A DNA stretch of 64,000 nt from Pumilibacter intestinalis. Its GTDB lineage: Bacteria > Bacillota > Clostridia > Christensenellales > Pumilibacteraceae. Each line of letters starts with the position of its first letter. Positions within the stretch are counted from its first letter, which is position 1. The translations under genes and the position numbers were made by a program. The stretch lies in NCBI RefSeq assembly GCF_943193005.1, contig NZ_CALPCH010000006.1, forward strand, positions 1-64,000, given 5' to 3'. Below the pieces are notes generated by a model. The model saw nothing but the letters and a program-made list of their open reading frames with translations, ran no database searches and was not told the origin of the DNA. Shown here one piece after another: positions 41,323 through 49,660 of the stretch.

Positions 41323-41916
41323 TTACCTCCCCGACTTATCGGTCAGCTCGCAGTATATTCTTATAACCTGCGCTCGCAGTTCCGCCAAACTCCCGCCGTT
41401 TCGTATCACGATATCGGCGCGGTTTTCGCGTTCCGCGTCGGACATCTGCGAAGATATCATTTTTCGCGCAAGCGTTTCGTTTATAGAGTCCCTCGCCGTA
41501 AGCCGTTTTATACGCTCGCTTTCCGAGCACGACACAGTGATTACAACGCTCGCAAGTTTATCCAAACCGCTCTCGTACAACAGCGGAGCAACAATCATGA
41601 CAACGCCGAAAGCCGCGCGGTCTGTGAGCCGTTCTATTTCTTTGCATATGAGAGGATGAGTAATCGCGTTCAGTTTTCGAAGCTTCGCGCCGTCGGCAAA
41701 CACGAGTTCGCGCAAATATCCGCGATTGAGTACTCCTTCGCAAAACGCCTCGGGAAACTGCTCTTTTAGAGCGGACTTACATTCCGCTCCGTCGGCAACT
41801 GCGCGAGCGACAACGTCTGCGTCTATAATATATGCGCCCGCGGACTCGAACATTTCCGCCGCCGCGCTTTTTCCGCTCGCAATTCCGCCCGTAAGCCCTA
41901 CTATTTTTTTATTCAT
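41323..41916 (-). CDS. coaE: Dephospho-CoA kinase
   Basis: It phosphorylates dephospho-CoA, the last step of coenzyme A synthesis. The 197-residue protein has the P-loop GLTGGIASGKS at 7-17, IIDADVVAR, and HPLI and PLLYESG segments typical of CoaE. AAAGGAAAAAC precedes the ATG. It lies between polA and the transglycosylase gene, all on the minus strand. Confidence 0.95.
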   Translation of the reverse strand: MNKKIVGLTGGIASGKSAAAEMFESAGAYIIDADVVARAVADGAECKSALKEQFPEAFCEGVLNRGYLRELVFADGAKLRKLNAITHPLICKEIERLTDRAAFGVVMIVAPLLYESGLDKLASVVITVSCSESERIKRLTARDSINETLARKMISSQMSDAERENRADIVIRNGGSLAELRAQVIRIYCELTDKSGR

Positions 41917-41945
41917 TGTTTTTCCTTTATATTTCCAATGCGGGA

Positions 41946-41981
41946 GATTGCTTCGTCGGGCTTTGCCCTCCTCGCAATGAC
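41946..41981 (+). repeat. Half copy of the palindromic repeat
   Basis: GATTGCTTCGTCGGGC and GCCCTCCTCGCAATGAC: one arm of the composite repeat, between coaE and polA. Confidence 0.75.
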
Positions 41982-42000
41982 GGGGAAACCCACTTATGCG

Positions 42001-44553
42001 TCATTTGCAATCGAACCAACTTTTGCCCTCGCTTATATCCACCACAAGCGGTACGCTTAGCGTGAACGCGTTTTCCATTTTGTCGCGCAAAATCTCTTTT
42101 ACGGCGGCAACCTCGTCGAGAGCCGTTTCCACTATGAGTTCGTCGTGCACTTGCAAGATAAGACGGGAACGCATTCCCTCGAGAGCGCGGCTCACGTTGA
42201 GCATGGCTATCTTTATTATATCTGCCGCCGTACCCTGAAGGGGCATGTTCATTGCCGCGCGTTCGCCGAACTGCCGAGTAAAATACACGGGCGAAAACAG
42301 TTCGGGTATTTTTCTCCTGCGCCCCAAAAGCGTGGTAACGTATCCGTTCTTTTTGGCTTCGGACACGCAGTTGTCGAGATATTCGCGCACGCCGCTGAAA
42401 CGCTCGAAATAATTTTCAATGAATTTCTTAGCTTCGCCCTTGGCTATTTTGAGCGACGAGGCAAGCCCGAACTCGCTAATTCCGTATATAATGCCGAAAT
42501 TCACCGTTTTAGCCGTGCGGCGCATAAGCGGCGTAACCTGCTCGAGCGGCACTCCGTACACTTGCGCCGCCGTGTACGCGTGTATGTCCGTTCCGTCGAG
42601 ATATGCCCGCCGCATTGTAGGGTCGCCCGAATAATGCGCCATAATGCGCAATTCTATCTGCGAATAGTCGGCGGATACGAGAGTGAAACCCTCACGGGCG
42701 AAAAACAGCGAGCGCAGAACTTTTCCGTCCTCTTCGCGCACGGGAATGTTTTGCAAATTCGGCTCAACGCTGCTAAGCCGCCCCGTAGTGGTAAGAGTCT
42801 GCCTGAATTCGGTATGCACCGTTCCCTTCGAGTCTATAAGTTTTCGGAGTCCGTCCACGTACGTGGCGTTTAGTTTGGTAATAAAGCGATACCTGAGTAC
42901 GAGCGGTACTATGGTATAGGAGGCGTCGAGCTGTTCGAGTATTTCCGCGCTTGTATTGTAAGTCTTGGCTCCCTTTTTCGGATAGGGTATGCCGAGGTCT
43001 TCAAACAGCACTTTCGCGAGCTGTTTGGGCGACTTTATATTAAACGCCTTGCCTGCCGCCGCGTGTATCTGCTTTTCGAGAGATTTCTCCTCCGCCGTGA
43101 ATATTGCGCCTATTTCTTCGAGCTTTTCCCTGTTTACCGCAAAGCCCGCCTGCTCCATATCGAAAAGCACTTTCACGAGCGGAAGCTCTATATCGTAGTA
43201 AAGTCTGTGCATGCCCGTTTCTTCAAGCTCTTTGTCAAGACTTTTTTTAAGTCCGAGCATGCCGCTCGCAATATCTTTGCGGTCTATCGAGTACGCGTCG
43301 AGCAGACTCTCCAAGGTCGCGTGCGGCACAGTGGCGTCGGCAATATACTGCGCCAATCGCACGTCGAAAAAACCTTGTGCGACAAACTTGAAATTCTTAT
43401 ATAAATAAGTAATAAAACTCTTGGAATCGAAAACCGTTTTGGTCACTTTCGGGTCGCACAGCATATCTTTCAACGCGGCTATCAGCTCGCTTTCGCTCAC
43501 TCCCGAAGAAAAGAAATCGTAATGCAAACTCACGGTGTACTCCGTCTTTTCGTCCACCGCCAAATGAAAGAGTTCGCCCTCCACGTAAAGGGCAACGTCC
43601 GACTTGTCTTTAAGCACGCTCTTTATTTCGTCAAGCCCCACGAGCATGCGCTCCTGCGCTTTTTCGCGCTTGGGCGCAACGGGAAGCCCCACCGAAGTGT
43701 CGAAAAGTTCGCCGCGGCGTATAAGCGACTTAAATCCCTGCCGCTCGAAAAATGCGAACACCTCGGACGAAAAAGGGAATTTGTAACCGCAGTCGGATAG
43801 CTCGCACTCCATCGGCACCGCCGTGTCTATGGTTGCGAGAGTTTTGGAAAGATACGCGCTTTCTTTGCCATCGATAAGTTTGTTTTTGAGCGAAACCGGC
43901 GTAACGGAATCGATTTGCGCGTAAACGCCGTCGAGGTCGCCGTACTTTGAAAGCAATGATTTCGCGGTTTTATCGCCCACGCCCGCAACTCCGGGGATAT
44001 CGTCGCTGCCGTCGCCCGCAAGAGACTTGTAGTCTATAACTCCGCTCGGAGTAAGACCCATTTTCTCCTCGATGGTGTTTAAGTCGTATTCGTCGGTGTC
44101 GGTTATGCCGCGCCGCGTGAGCAAAACACGCGTTTTTGCGTCTATAAGTTGCAAGCTGTCACGGTCGCCCGTAACAATATACGTTTCGGTATCGAAGCGT
44201 TTGGACAAAGTGCCTATGAGGTCGTCCGCCTCGTAGCCCGCAAGTTCCACCCGCTTTATGCCCATTACGTCGAGCATCTCTTTGAGCACGGGCATTTGCG
44301 CGGCAAGCTCGTCGGGCATGCCCTTTCTGCTCGCCTTGTAGCCGTCGTACATTTTATGCCTAAACGTAGGCGCGTGAACGTCGAACGCCGTAACTATATA
44401 GTCGGGCTTTATGGTGTCGAACATTTTCACGAGCATGGTGGCAAACCCGAAAACCGCCTGCACCTGCTGTCCCTGCGGATTATTGAGCGGCGGCAAAGCG
44501 TAAAACGCGCGGTTTATAAGGCTGTTTCCGTCCAAAAGCAATAATTTTTCCAT
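42001..44553 (-). CDS. polA: DNA polymerase I
   Basis: It fills gaps and removes RNA primers. The 850-residue protein has a 5'-3' exonuclease domain (DGNSLINRAFYAL, TAFDVHAPTFRH, AGDGSDDIPGVAGVGDKTA), a middle domain without the acidic 3'-5' exonuclease residues, as in many Gram-positives, and the polymerase motifs DYSQIELR (A), RRTAKTVNFGIIYGIS (B) and VHDELIVE (C). No Shine-Dalgarno is present. Instead TTGACT-17-TACAAT ends 6 bases before the ATG, which predicts a leaderless mRNA. It is followed by coaE and slt. Confidence 0.96.
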   Translation of the reverse strand: MEKLLLLDGNSLINRAFYALPPLNNPQGQQVQAVFGFATMLVKMFDTIKPDYIVTAFDVHAPTFRHKMYDGYKASRKGMPDELAAQMPVLKEMLDVMGIKRVELAGYEADDLIGTLSKRFDTETYIVTGDRDSLQLIDAKTRVLLTRRGITDTDEYDLNTIEEKMGLTPSGVIDYKSLAGDGSDDIPGVAGVGDKTAKSLLSKYGDLDGVYAQIDSVTPVSLKNKLIDGKESAYLSKTLATIDTAVPMECELSDCGYKFPFSSEVFAFFERQGFKSLIRRGELFDTSVGLPVAPKREKAQERMLVGLDEIKSVLKDKSDVALYVEGELFHLAVDEKTEYTVSLHYDFFSSGVSESELIAALKDMLCDPKVTKTVFDSKSFITYLYKNFKFVAQGFFDVRLAQYIADATVPHATLESLLDAYSIDRKDIASGMLGLKKSLDKELEETGMHRLYYDIELPLVKVLFDMEQAGFAVNREKLEEIGAIFTAEEKSLEKQIHAAAGKAFNIKSPKQLAKVLFEDLGIPYPKKGAKTYNTSAEILEQLDASYTIVPLVLRYRFITKLNATYVDGLRKLIDSKGTVHTEFRQTLTTTGRLSSVEPNLQNIPVREEDGKVLRSLFFAREGFTLVSADYSQIELRIMAHYSGDPTMRRAYLDGTDIHAYTAAQVYGVPLEQVTPLMRRTAKTVNFGIIYGISEFGLASSLKIAKGEAKKFIENYFERFSGVREYLDNCVSEAKKNGYVTTLLGRRRKIPELFSPVYFTRQFGERAAMNMPLQGTAADIIKIAMLNVSRALEGMRSRLILQVHDELIVETALDEVAAVKEILRDKMENAFTLSVPLVVDISEGKSWFDCK

Positions 44554-44559
44554 TTATTT

Positions 44560-44588
44560 ATTGTACTTAATTTTCCGGCTTTAGTCAA
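44560..44588 (-). promoter_or_regulatory. Promoter giving a leaderless polA mRNA
   Basis: On the minus strand TTGACT (44588-44583), 17 bases and TACAAT (44565-44560). The ATG begins at 44553, about where transcription should start. Confidence 0.65.
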
Positions 44589-44600
44589 GAAAAAAAGAGT

Positions 44601-44628
44601 TTGACTTTAATTCGTTTTGTGTTATACT
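44601..44628 (+). promoter_or_regulatory. Promoter of the PAP2 gene
   Basis: TTGACT (44601-44606), 16 bases and TATACT (44623-44628). It is back to back with the polA promoter. Confidence 0.65.
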
Positions 44629-44658
44629 ATATAATATAATAAACGCAAAGGAGAAATC

Positions 44659-45321
44659 ATGGCGGATTGGCTCGATAAAACATTTTTGGGGTTCGATAAA
44701 AGCATTTTTTCGGCAATGCACGAACTCAACAAAGCCGCGGGTGGATTTTTTAACGGCTTCGCGAAATTCGTTTCGTTCTTCGGTGAAATAGGCTGGGCGT
44801 TTATCGCGCTCGCTTTTGTATTCCTGTTTTTCAAGCGCACGAGAAAAGAAGGCGTTGCCATGGCGTTCGCGCTCGTTATCGGCGCGTTGGTCACCAACAT
44901 TTTGCTCAAAAACATAGTGGGACGCGCTCGTCCTTTCACCCGCGAGGGCGAACCGTTCGGCGAGTGGTGGCTTGCCGCGGGCGCGAGCCCCGAAGACTCG
45001 GCTTCCTTTCCGTCGGGTCACACCACCGCCGCTTTCGCATCTATGGTAGCGTTTTTCATAACGGGAAACAAACGCTACAGTTGGACGGGGCTTGTATTCG
45101 CCTTTATAATGGGGTTATCGCGCATATATCTTATTGTGCACTATCCCACCGACGTACTCGCCGGCATGATTATAGGAACGTGCGCCGCGCTCGCGGGCGT
45201 AGCTCTTTGCAAACTCTTATACGCCAAGAGCCGCGGCAAATTCAACGAATTACTCAACGAATTCAGCATAATAACGTTTTTCAAGAAAAAACCCGCCGAC
45301 GAAACGAACGCAAACGAATAA
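44659..45321 (+). CDS. PAP2-family membrane phosphatase
   Basis: The 220-residue protein has about five membrane segments and the three PAP2 motifs: KNIVGRARP near 90, PSGHT near 123, and SRIYLIVHYPTD near 158-169. It should dephosphorylate a lipid phosphate such as undecaprenyl pyrophosphate or phosphatidic acid at the outer membrane face. AAAGGAGAAATC precedes the ATG. The charged tail (FFKKKPADETNANE) is cytoplasmic. It converges with ogt 12 bases away. Confidence 0.9.
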   Translation: MADWLDKTFLGFDKSIFSAMHELNKAAGGFFNGFAKFVSFFGEIGWAFIALAFVFLFFKRTRKEGVAMAFALVIGALVTNILLKNIVGRARPFTREGEPFGEWWLAAGASPEDSASFPSGHTTAAFASMVAFFITGNKRYSWTGLVFAFIMGLSRIYLIVHYPTDVLAGMIIGTCAALAGVALCKLLYAKSRGKFNELLNEFSIITFFKKKPADETNANE

Positions 45322-45333
45322 TCTTACATGCCG

Positions 45334-45831
45334 CTATACGCGCACGCCCTCGCCTTTCAATAACGCGACTTTTTTGTCGACGCCGCCGGCATAGCCCGTT
45401 AAATCGCCGTTTGCGCCCAGCACTCTGTGGCACGGTATTATAACGGAAATGCTGTTGTGCCCCACCGCGCCGCCCACAGCCTGCGCCGATACTCTTTTGC
45501 CAGTTTCGCGCTCTATCCGCTCGGCGATTTTTCCGTACGTGGTAGTCTGCCCGTAAGGAACGGCAAGCATTATTTCCCAAACTCTTTTGCGAAACGGCGA
45601 AATTCCCGAAAAGCTCAACGGCGGCGTAAAATCGGGAGCTTTGCCAGAAAAGTAAATATCCAACCATTTTTCGGTCTGCTCGAACACGGGCAGGTCTTTT
45701 TCTTCTATTCGCCCCTGCATATTGCTCGCAAAGTATTTCTGCCCATCGAACCACAGTCCCGTCAGTTCTTCCCCGTTGCTCGCAAGAGTCATCTCGCCCA
45801 TCGGCGAACCGTATCTTTTTACGTAAAACAT
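45334..45831 (-). CDS. ogt: Methylated-DNA-protein-cysteine methyltransferase
   Basis: It removes the methyl group from O6-methylguanine onto its own cysteine. The 165-residue protein has the active site IPCHRV with Cys134, the recognition helix AQAVGGAVGHN, and the N-terminal ribonuclease-like domain. No Shine-Dalgarno is visible; TATAAT at 45844-45839 lies 7 bases before the ATG, with TTGCCC 18 bases further, so the mRNA should be leaderless. Confidence 0.93.
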   Translation of the reverse strand: MFYVKRYGSPMGEMTLASNGEELTGLWFDGQKYFASNMQGRIEEKDLPVFEQTEKWLDIYFSGKAPDFTPPLSFSGISPFRKRVWEIMLAVPYGQTTTYGKIAERIERETGKRVSAQAVGGAVGHNSISVIIPCHRVLGANGDLTGYAGGVDKKVALLKGEGVRV

Positions 45832-45838
45832 GATTTTA

Positions 45839-45868
45839 ATTATAACACGCCTACCCGCAACAGGGCAA
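45839..45868 (-). promoter_or_regulatory. Promoter giving a leaderless ogt mRNA
   Basis: On the minus strand TTGCCC (45868-45863), 18 bases and TATAAT (45844-45839). The start codon begins at 45831. Confidence 0.55.
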
Positions 45869-45988
45869 TTATTTTTATACGGCCCGCAATTTCGATTGCC
45901 ATAAAATTTCGAAAACGCTATAATTATCGTAAATCAAAAAAATTTTCGTTTGCGGGTGTGCAAATAAACAACCCGATAGGTGCTGAAA

Positions 45989-46873
45989 ATGGCGATTGTG
46001 AAAGAAAAACAAGTAAACGGCGTTATAACCAAATGCGACTTGCCCGCCTGCGAATATTCGGCAAACCCGTATACGGGTTGCGAGCACGCTTGCAAATACT
46101 GCTACGCTTGCTTTATGAAACGCTTTACGGGGCACGAAGAAAAGTGGGGCGACTTTGTAGACGTTAAGTTTTGGCAACCCATAAAAAAACCCGCAAAATA
46201 CGCTGGCAAAGAACTGTTTATAGGCTCGGTAACCGACCCGTATCAACCTATCGAAGAAAAATACGGGCGTACTCGCGCACTGCTCGAGGAACTGCAAGGA
46301 AGCGGAGTCAAACTATCAATCTCCACAAAAAGCGACCTTATTTTGCGCGATTTGGACTTAATAAAAACCTTTCCCAACGCCCGCGTTTCATGGTCTATAA
46401 ATACTTTGAACGAAAAGTTTCGAAGCGATATGGATAACGGCGCGAGCATTATTCGCCGTCTTGCCGCAATGAAAACATTTCACGACGCGGGCGTACACAC
46501 CACTTGCTTTATCTCGCCCATATTCCCCGAAATAACCGACGTAAAAGCGATAGTAAAGCAAGTTAAAACACATTGCAATCTGATTTGGCTCGAAAATCTC
46601 AATTTGCGCGGCGCGTTCAAATCCGCCGTAATGGATTATATAGAAACAAACTACTCCGCGCTACTGCCGCTATACGCCGATGTTTACCGCAAAGGCAACG
46701 ATACTTATTGGCAATTTCTCGACGAAGAATTGCAAATGTTCGCAAAAGAGCAAAACCTCGAATACAAAATAAACGACGACAAATTCACCCGTCCTTTCAA
46801 CTCCCCGCCTGTAATGGTAAACTTTTTCTACCATAGCAAAATCAAAAAATCCGCCGCAAAATCAAAGATATGA
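45989..46873 (+). CDS. Radical SAM protein, spore-photoproduct-lyase-like
   Basis: The 294-residue protein carries the iron-sulfur site CEHACKYC (Cys31, Cys35, Cys38) preceded by NPYTG, then FIGSVTDPYQPIEEKYGRTR and SISTKSDLILRD, the layout of the SPL-like radical SAM group. It should cleave SAM with a 4Fe-4S cluster; the substrate is unknown. The frame is open from a GTG at 45980, but AGGTG lies 6 bases before the ATG at 45989. It stands alone with a hairpin downstream. Confidence 0.85.
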   Translation: MAIVKEKQVNGVITKCDLPACEYSANPYTGCEHACKYCYACFMKRFTGHEEKWGDFVDVKFWQPIKKPAKYAGKELFIGSVTDPYQPIEEKYGRTRALLEELQGSGVKLSISTKSDLILRDLDLIKTFPNARVSWSINTLNEKFRSDMDNGASIIRRLAAMKTFHDAGVHTTCFISPIFPEITDVKAIVKQVKTHCNLIWLENLNLRGAFKSAVMDYIETNYSALLPLYADVYRKGNDTYWQFLDEELQMFAKEQNLEYKINDDKFTRPFNSPPVMVNFFYHSKIKKSAAKSKI

Positions 46874-46916
46874 CGACTTATTTTTTGCAACGTACGCATA
46901 AAAATCATTTATAAAA

Positions 46917-46951
46917 ATCGGTCTAATCGCCGCAAGACTTTTAGACCGATT
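46917..46951 (+). terminator. Hairpin terminator after the radical SAM gene
   Basis: AATCGGTCTAA pairs with TTAGACCGATT around a 13-base loop. The T run is short, so efficiency is uncertain. Confidence 0.6.
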
Positions 46952-46995
46952 GATTTGTGTTTAGCTGATAAAAATACTGCCGACAATTATGCAAC

Positions 46996-47309
46996 TCATT
47001 TCCGAGCATAAATTTCAAGCGCTCTTTCGGTAATCTCGCTTTTACCCGTCGCATACCCGTTGGCTTTTTGGTATTCGTGCAGTTCTATCAGCACACCTGC
47101 ATCATCGGGGAGCGCGATATTTTCGACTTCTTCGCCGTATAAAAAGCGCGCAAAATTGTAAAGTCCCAAAGCAAAAAACGGAAACTGTTTGGTAAATTTG
47201 TTTTCGCCGAATTCATTCGAGCGGCCGTTTCGTTGTCTTGTGCTTTATGTATGGAATAATGCACTGCGCCGCCCATACCTATGCCCGTTCCCAACGCTAT
47301 GCCCGACAA
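46996..47309 (-). pseudogene. Frameshifted small membrane-protein gene
   Basis: One frame encodes a glycine-rich hydrophobic start (GIALGTGIGMGGAVHYSIHKAQ) from 47309, and another continues as NEFGENKFTKQFPFFALGLYNFARFL to a stop at 46996. The two join near 47220 by a single-base shift, giving one plausible protein of about 104 residues. The family is not recognised. Confidence 0.55.
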
Positions 47310-47336
47310 ATAAACCGTCTACCATAAAACAAAAAA

Positions 47337-47907
47337 AGTATCCCCACGCAAAGCGTGGGGTTTTTCACACTGCGGGCATAACCCTAGTCTACTAGCCACG
47401 TGCCAAGCACGTTGGTACGGTCTGGCACTCGCGACCTAATCCTTGCTACCCGTAAACGGGTCTGTCTTGTCCATGAATCCCAATTGCTCTCCCATTCGGT
47501 CATTCCTTAACTGGTTTTCTATGTATTCCTTTATTTTTACTGCATCTTTTCCTGCCGTGTCAACGTTATACCCCTTACACCAAAATTCTCTGTTCTTGTA
47601 TTTGAATTTTTGGTCGCCCCATCTCTCGTATATCATCAGACTACTCTTCCCTTTGAGAAATCCCATAAAACTTGATACGCTCATTTTCGGCGGTATACTC
47701 ACTAGCATATGTATGTGGTCGGGACACACTTCAGCTTGTATTATTTCCACATCTTTCCATTTACACAATTCTCGCAGTATTGCTCCGACTTCTAATCTCC
47801 TTGTGTTTCCGTTGCAGTTGCCAGACCGCAACATTATCTTAACACAAGGAGATTTTTTTGCATAGCTATAAGCTCTTTGGAACCCCGCCACTATGGCGGG
47901 GTTTTCG
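47337..47907 (-). mobile_element. IS200/IS605-type element remnant
   Basis: Two strong hairpins frame the block: CCCCACGC/GCGTGGGG at 47342-47360 and CCCCGCC/GGCGGGG at 47883-47901, like the subterminal hairpins of IS200/IS605 elements. The enclosed tnpA has lost its N-terminus. The exact ends are not determined. Confidence 0.65.
47436..47801 (-). pseudogene. tnpA: Truncated IS200-type TnpA (Y1 transposase)
   Basis: The 121 codons match the C-terminal four fifths of IS200 TnpA: ILRELCKWKDVEIIQAE, the HUH metal motif in DHIHMLVSIPPK, FMGFLKGKSSLMIYERWG, FWCKGYNVDTAG, and the catalytic Tyr region KEYIENQL. The first 40 or so residues of the family are missing. The upstream DNA, though open in frame, encodes unrelated sequence across a nested hairpin (47796-47852). 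It should be inactive. Confidence 0.75.
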
Positions 47908-47914
47908 GTATACA

Positions 47915-47942
47915 AAAAAGACCTCGCGAAAAACGAGGTCGA
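47915..47942 (-). terminator. Terminator of the tiny transcription unit
   Basis: On the minus strand GACCTCG and CGAGGTC pair around a 6-base loop and run into six Ts, 30 bases after the stop of the 23-codon frame. Confidence 0.8.
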
Positions 47943-47972
47943 TAACTTACGCAATAATTTCAAGGAAGACAG

Positions 47973-48044
47973 TTACCCCAAACACAAAAAGGAAAGCGAC
48001 ACCGACGTTTTTCGCATTTTGACATTCAAAACAATATTACGCAT
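47973..48044 (-). CDS. 23-residue peptide with its own promoter and terminator
   Basis: The frame (MRNIVLNVKMRKTSVSLSFL then CLG) has GGAGG 6 bases before its ATG. It is basic at the start and hydrophobic at the end, like a small membrane peptide or a truncated signal peptide. A consensus promoter (48106-48134) and a terminator (47915-47942) make a complete unit of about 185 bases. It could be a type I toxin-like peptide, a regulatory RNA with a leader frame, or the end of a broken lipoprotein gene. Confidence 0.5.
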   Translation of the reverse strand: MRNIVLNVKMRKTSVSLSFLCLG

Positions 48045-48083
48045 AGCACGCCTCCTTTATTTAATCTTGTTTGTAAAAAGCAC

Positions 48084-48134
48084 CTATCATATTGATAGTA
48101 TAATGATAGTATCACATAAAATCGAAATTGTCAA
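48084..48134 (-). promoter_or_regulatory. Promoter and operator-like palindrome of the tiny unit
   Basis: On the minus strand TTGACA (48134-48129), 17 bases and TACTAT (48111-48106). A perfect palindrome CTATCA-3-TGATAG at 48084-48098 lies at the expected transcription start, as a repressor site would. Bases 48135-48309 hold no supported gene. Confidence 0.65.
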
Positions 48135-48309
48135 TCGTTATGTCAGTTATAAAAAACTTGAATTGCGAATTGTACTGTGCCGGATATTTTTCCGCATTTA
48201 TTGTGTAAATTAAAATATCGTTCGGCGAAATTAAACTTAATAACGCGAAAATAGTATCGATTTTCCACAATAACACGCACACGGTGCGTTACTCAAAAAA
48301 TCATTGCAT

Positions 48310-48350
48310 AAAAATAACGCCCTACGTTTTTAGTCCGTTAGGCGTTATGC
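48310..48350 (-). terminator. Terminator of the glycan operon
   Basis: ATAACGCC pairs with GGCGTTAT (48314-48321 with 48341-48348), followed on the minus strand by a T-rich run. It ends the operon that starts near 60090. Confidence 0.75.
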
Positions 48351-48358
48351 TTTTTATT

Positions 48359-49660
48359 TCATTTGTTCATATCGGTAAAAAGAGCGTTGTATTTTTTTAT
48401 GATTTCGAGATACGCTTTCCCCTTACCCCACTTTTCGTTCCAACTGTACTCGATGCCGGAACCGCGATCCACGAAGTCGCCTTCCAAATTGTTCGTCAAC
48501 GGATCGTAATTCCAGAATAAAATCAAAGGGTAATCGGTATCGTACGCCGCCTTGGCAATGCCCTCGATTGCCGACAAAGCATCTTCGTACGTCTGCTTCT
48601 CTTGCGAATCGGCATACAGCCAACCGGACTCACCCAAATAGCATGTTTTGCCCATGCGCTTCGATTCGTCTTTCATATACGTAAGATATTCCGTCCAAGT
48701 TTCGTATAGCTTAAACTGTTTGCCGTCCTCCCCCAAAAGATTGTACGGCTTTCCGTCTATCGTATTGAGTTTTTCGGGGAAATCTTTTATTTTCGCTCCG
48801 TCCGCATAGCGGTGCATACACATGGCGTCCATTCCGTCCGGATTCAGTTTCGACAAAATTTCACGGTGTTGCGCCAACGTATCCACGTCGAACGTATTAT
48901 GGTACGTAGAATTATACGCATGATTGCGTAAACTTTGATCCCCGTTGCCGACAATTCTGTTGTACGAATCGTATTCCTTTACCGTCTCGGCAAAACGGGA
49001 ATACAGCAGATTGACTTCGTTCAATCGCATGTCCTCCGTCTTTCTGTACCCGTCGGGCAATAATGTTTCCCACGCCAGTTCGTTGCCGAATTCCCATCCG
49101 TATATAGCGGGCGAATCTTTGTAACGCGTGACGACTTCTTTCACATAGTCGTGTCTAAACTGCGATGACTGACTGTTTTCGTCGCGCACAGACTCTCCCA
49201 TAGGTTCCTCGAAGTAGTTGCTGATGTTATGCAAATCGCCGAAAAATTCCACGAGCAGACCAATGCCCACTTCTTCCGCTTTTTTCACGATTGTATCGAG
49301 CGTTTCATAATATCTCTCTTTGCGTTGGAAATACCAATCCCACTTAGCGGCGCCGAGCGAGCTCGGCGGCTCGCAGGAAAACCGAATCACCTTCACGTCG
49401 TATTCCGCCAATTTTTCCAAAGCCGCGCAAGGCACCTCGGTACTCCACTTGTTGCTGAAGCAATAATTGAACATACTGTAATAATTTACGCCCAACCCGT
49501 GAAACGGCTTGCCGTCATGATACATTTCGCCGTCTTCGAGATACAGCCCGAGATGCTCCGGTTTCGTCGTGTTACCGTTGTCTTTGTCACAGGCGCCGAA
49601 AGAAAACATCGATATCGCAGCCAAAACACAGCAAATAAGACGTTTAATCGTTCTATTCAC
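48359..49660 (-). CDS. GH5-like glycoside hydrolase lipoprotein
   Basis: The 433-residue protein has a lipoprotein signal (lipobox FGAC, Cys24) and a clan GH-A barrel with GWEFGNE (acid/base Glu194) and YLGESGW (nucleophile Glu344), the layout of GH5-type endo-glycanases. It should cut a beta-linked polysaccharide at the cell surface. The GTG start at 49660 has GGGAGG 5 bases upstream and overlaps the end of the LamG-like gene by 8 bases. It is the last gene of the operon and a paralogue of the enzyme at 50789-51988. Confidence 0.8.
   Translation of the reverse strand: MNRTIKRLICCVLAAISMFSFGACDKDNGNTTKPEHLGLYLEDGEMYHDGKPFHGLGVNYYSMFNYCFSNKWSTEVPCAALEKLAEYDVKVIRFSCEPPSSLGAAKWDWYFQRKERYYETLDTIVKKAEEVGIGLLVEFFGDLHNISNYFEEPMGESVRDENSQSSQFRHDYVKEVVTRYKDSPAIYGWEFGNELAWETLLPDGYRKTEDMRLNEVNLLYSRFAETVKEYDSYNRIVGNGDQSLRNHAYNSTYHNTFDVDTLAQHREILSKLNPDGMDAMCMHRYADGAKIKDFPEKLNTIDGKPYNLLGEDGKQFKLYETWTEYLTYMKDESKRMGKTCYLGESGWLYADSQEKQTYEDALSAIEGIAKAAYDTDYPLILFWNYDPLTNNLEGDFVDRGSGIEYSWNEKWGKGKAYLEIIKKYNALFTDMNK

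Noticed and set aside
47893-48213. 106-codon plus-strand frame beside the IS remnant
   Set aside because: It starts inside an IS hairpin and runs antisense to a well-defined minus-strand promoter, peptide and terminator.
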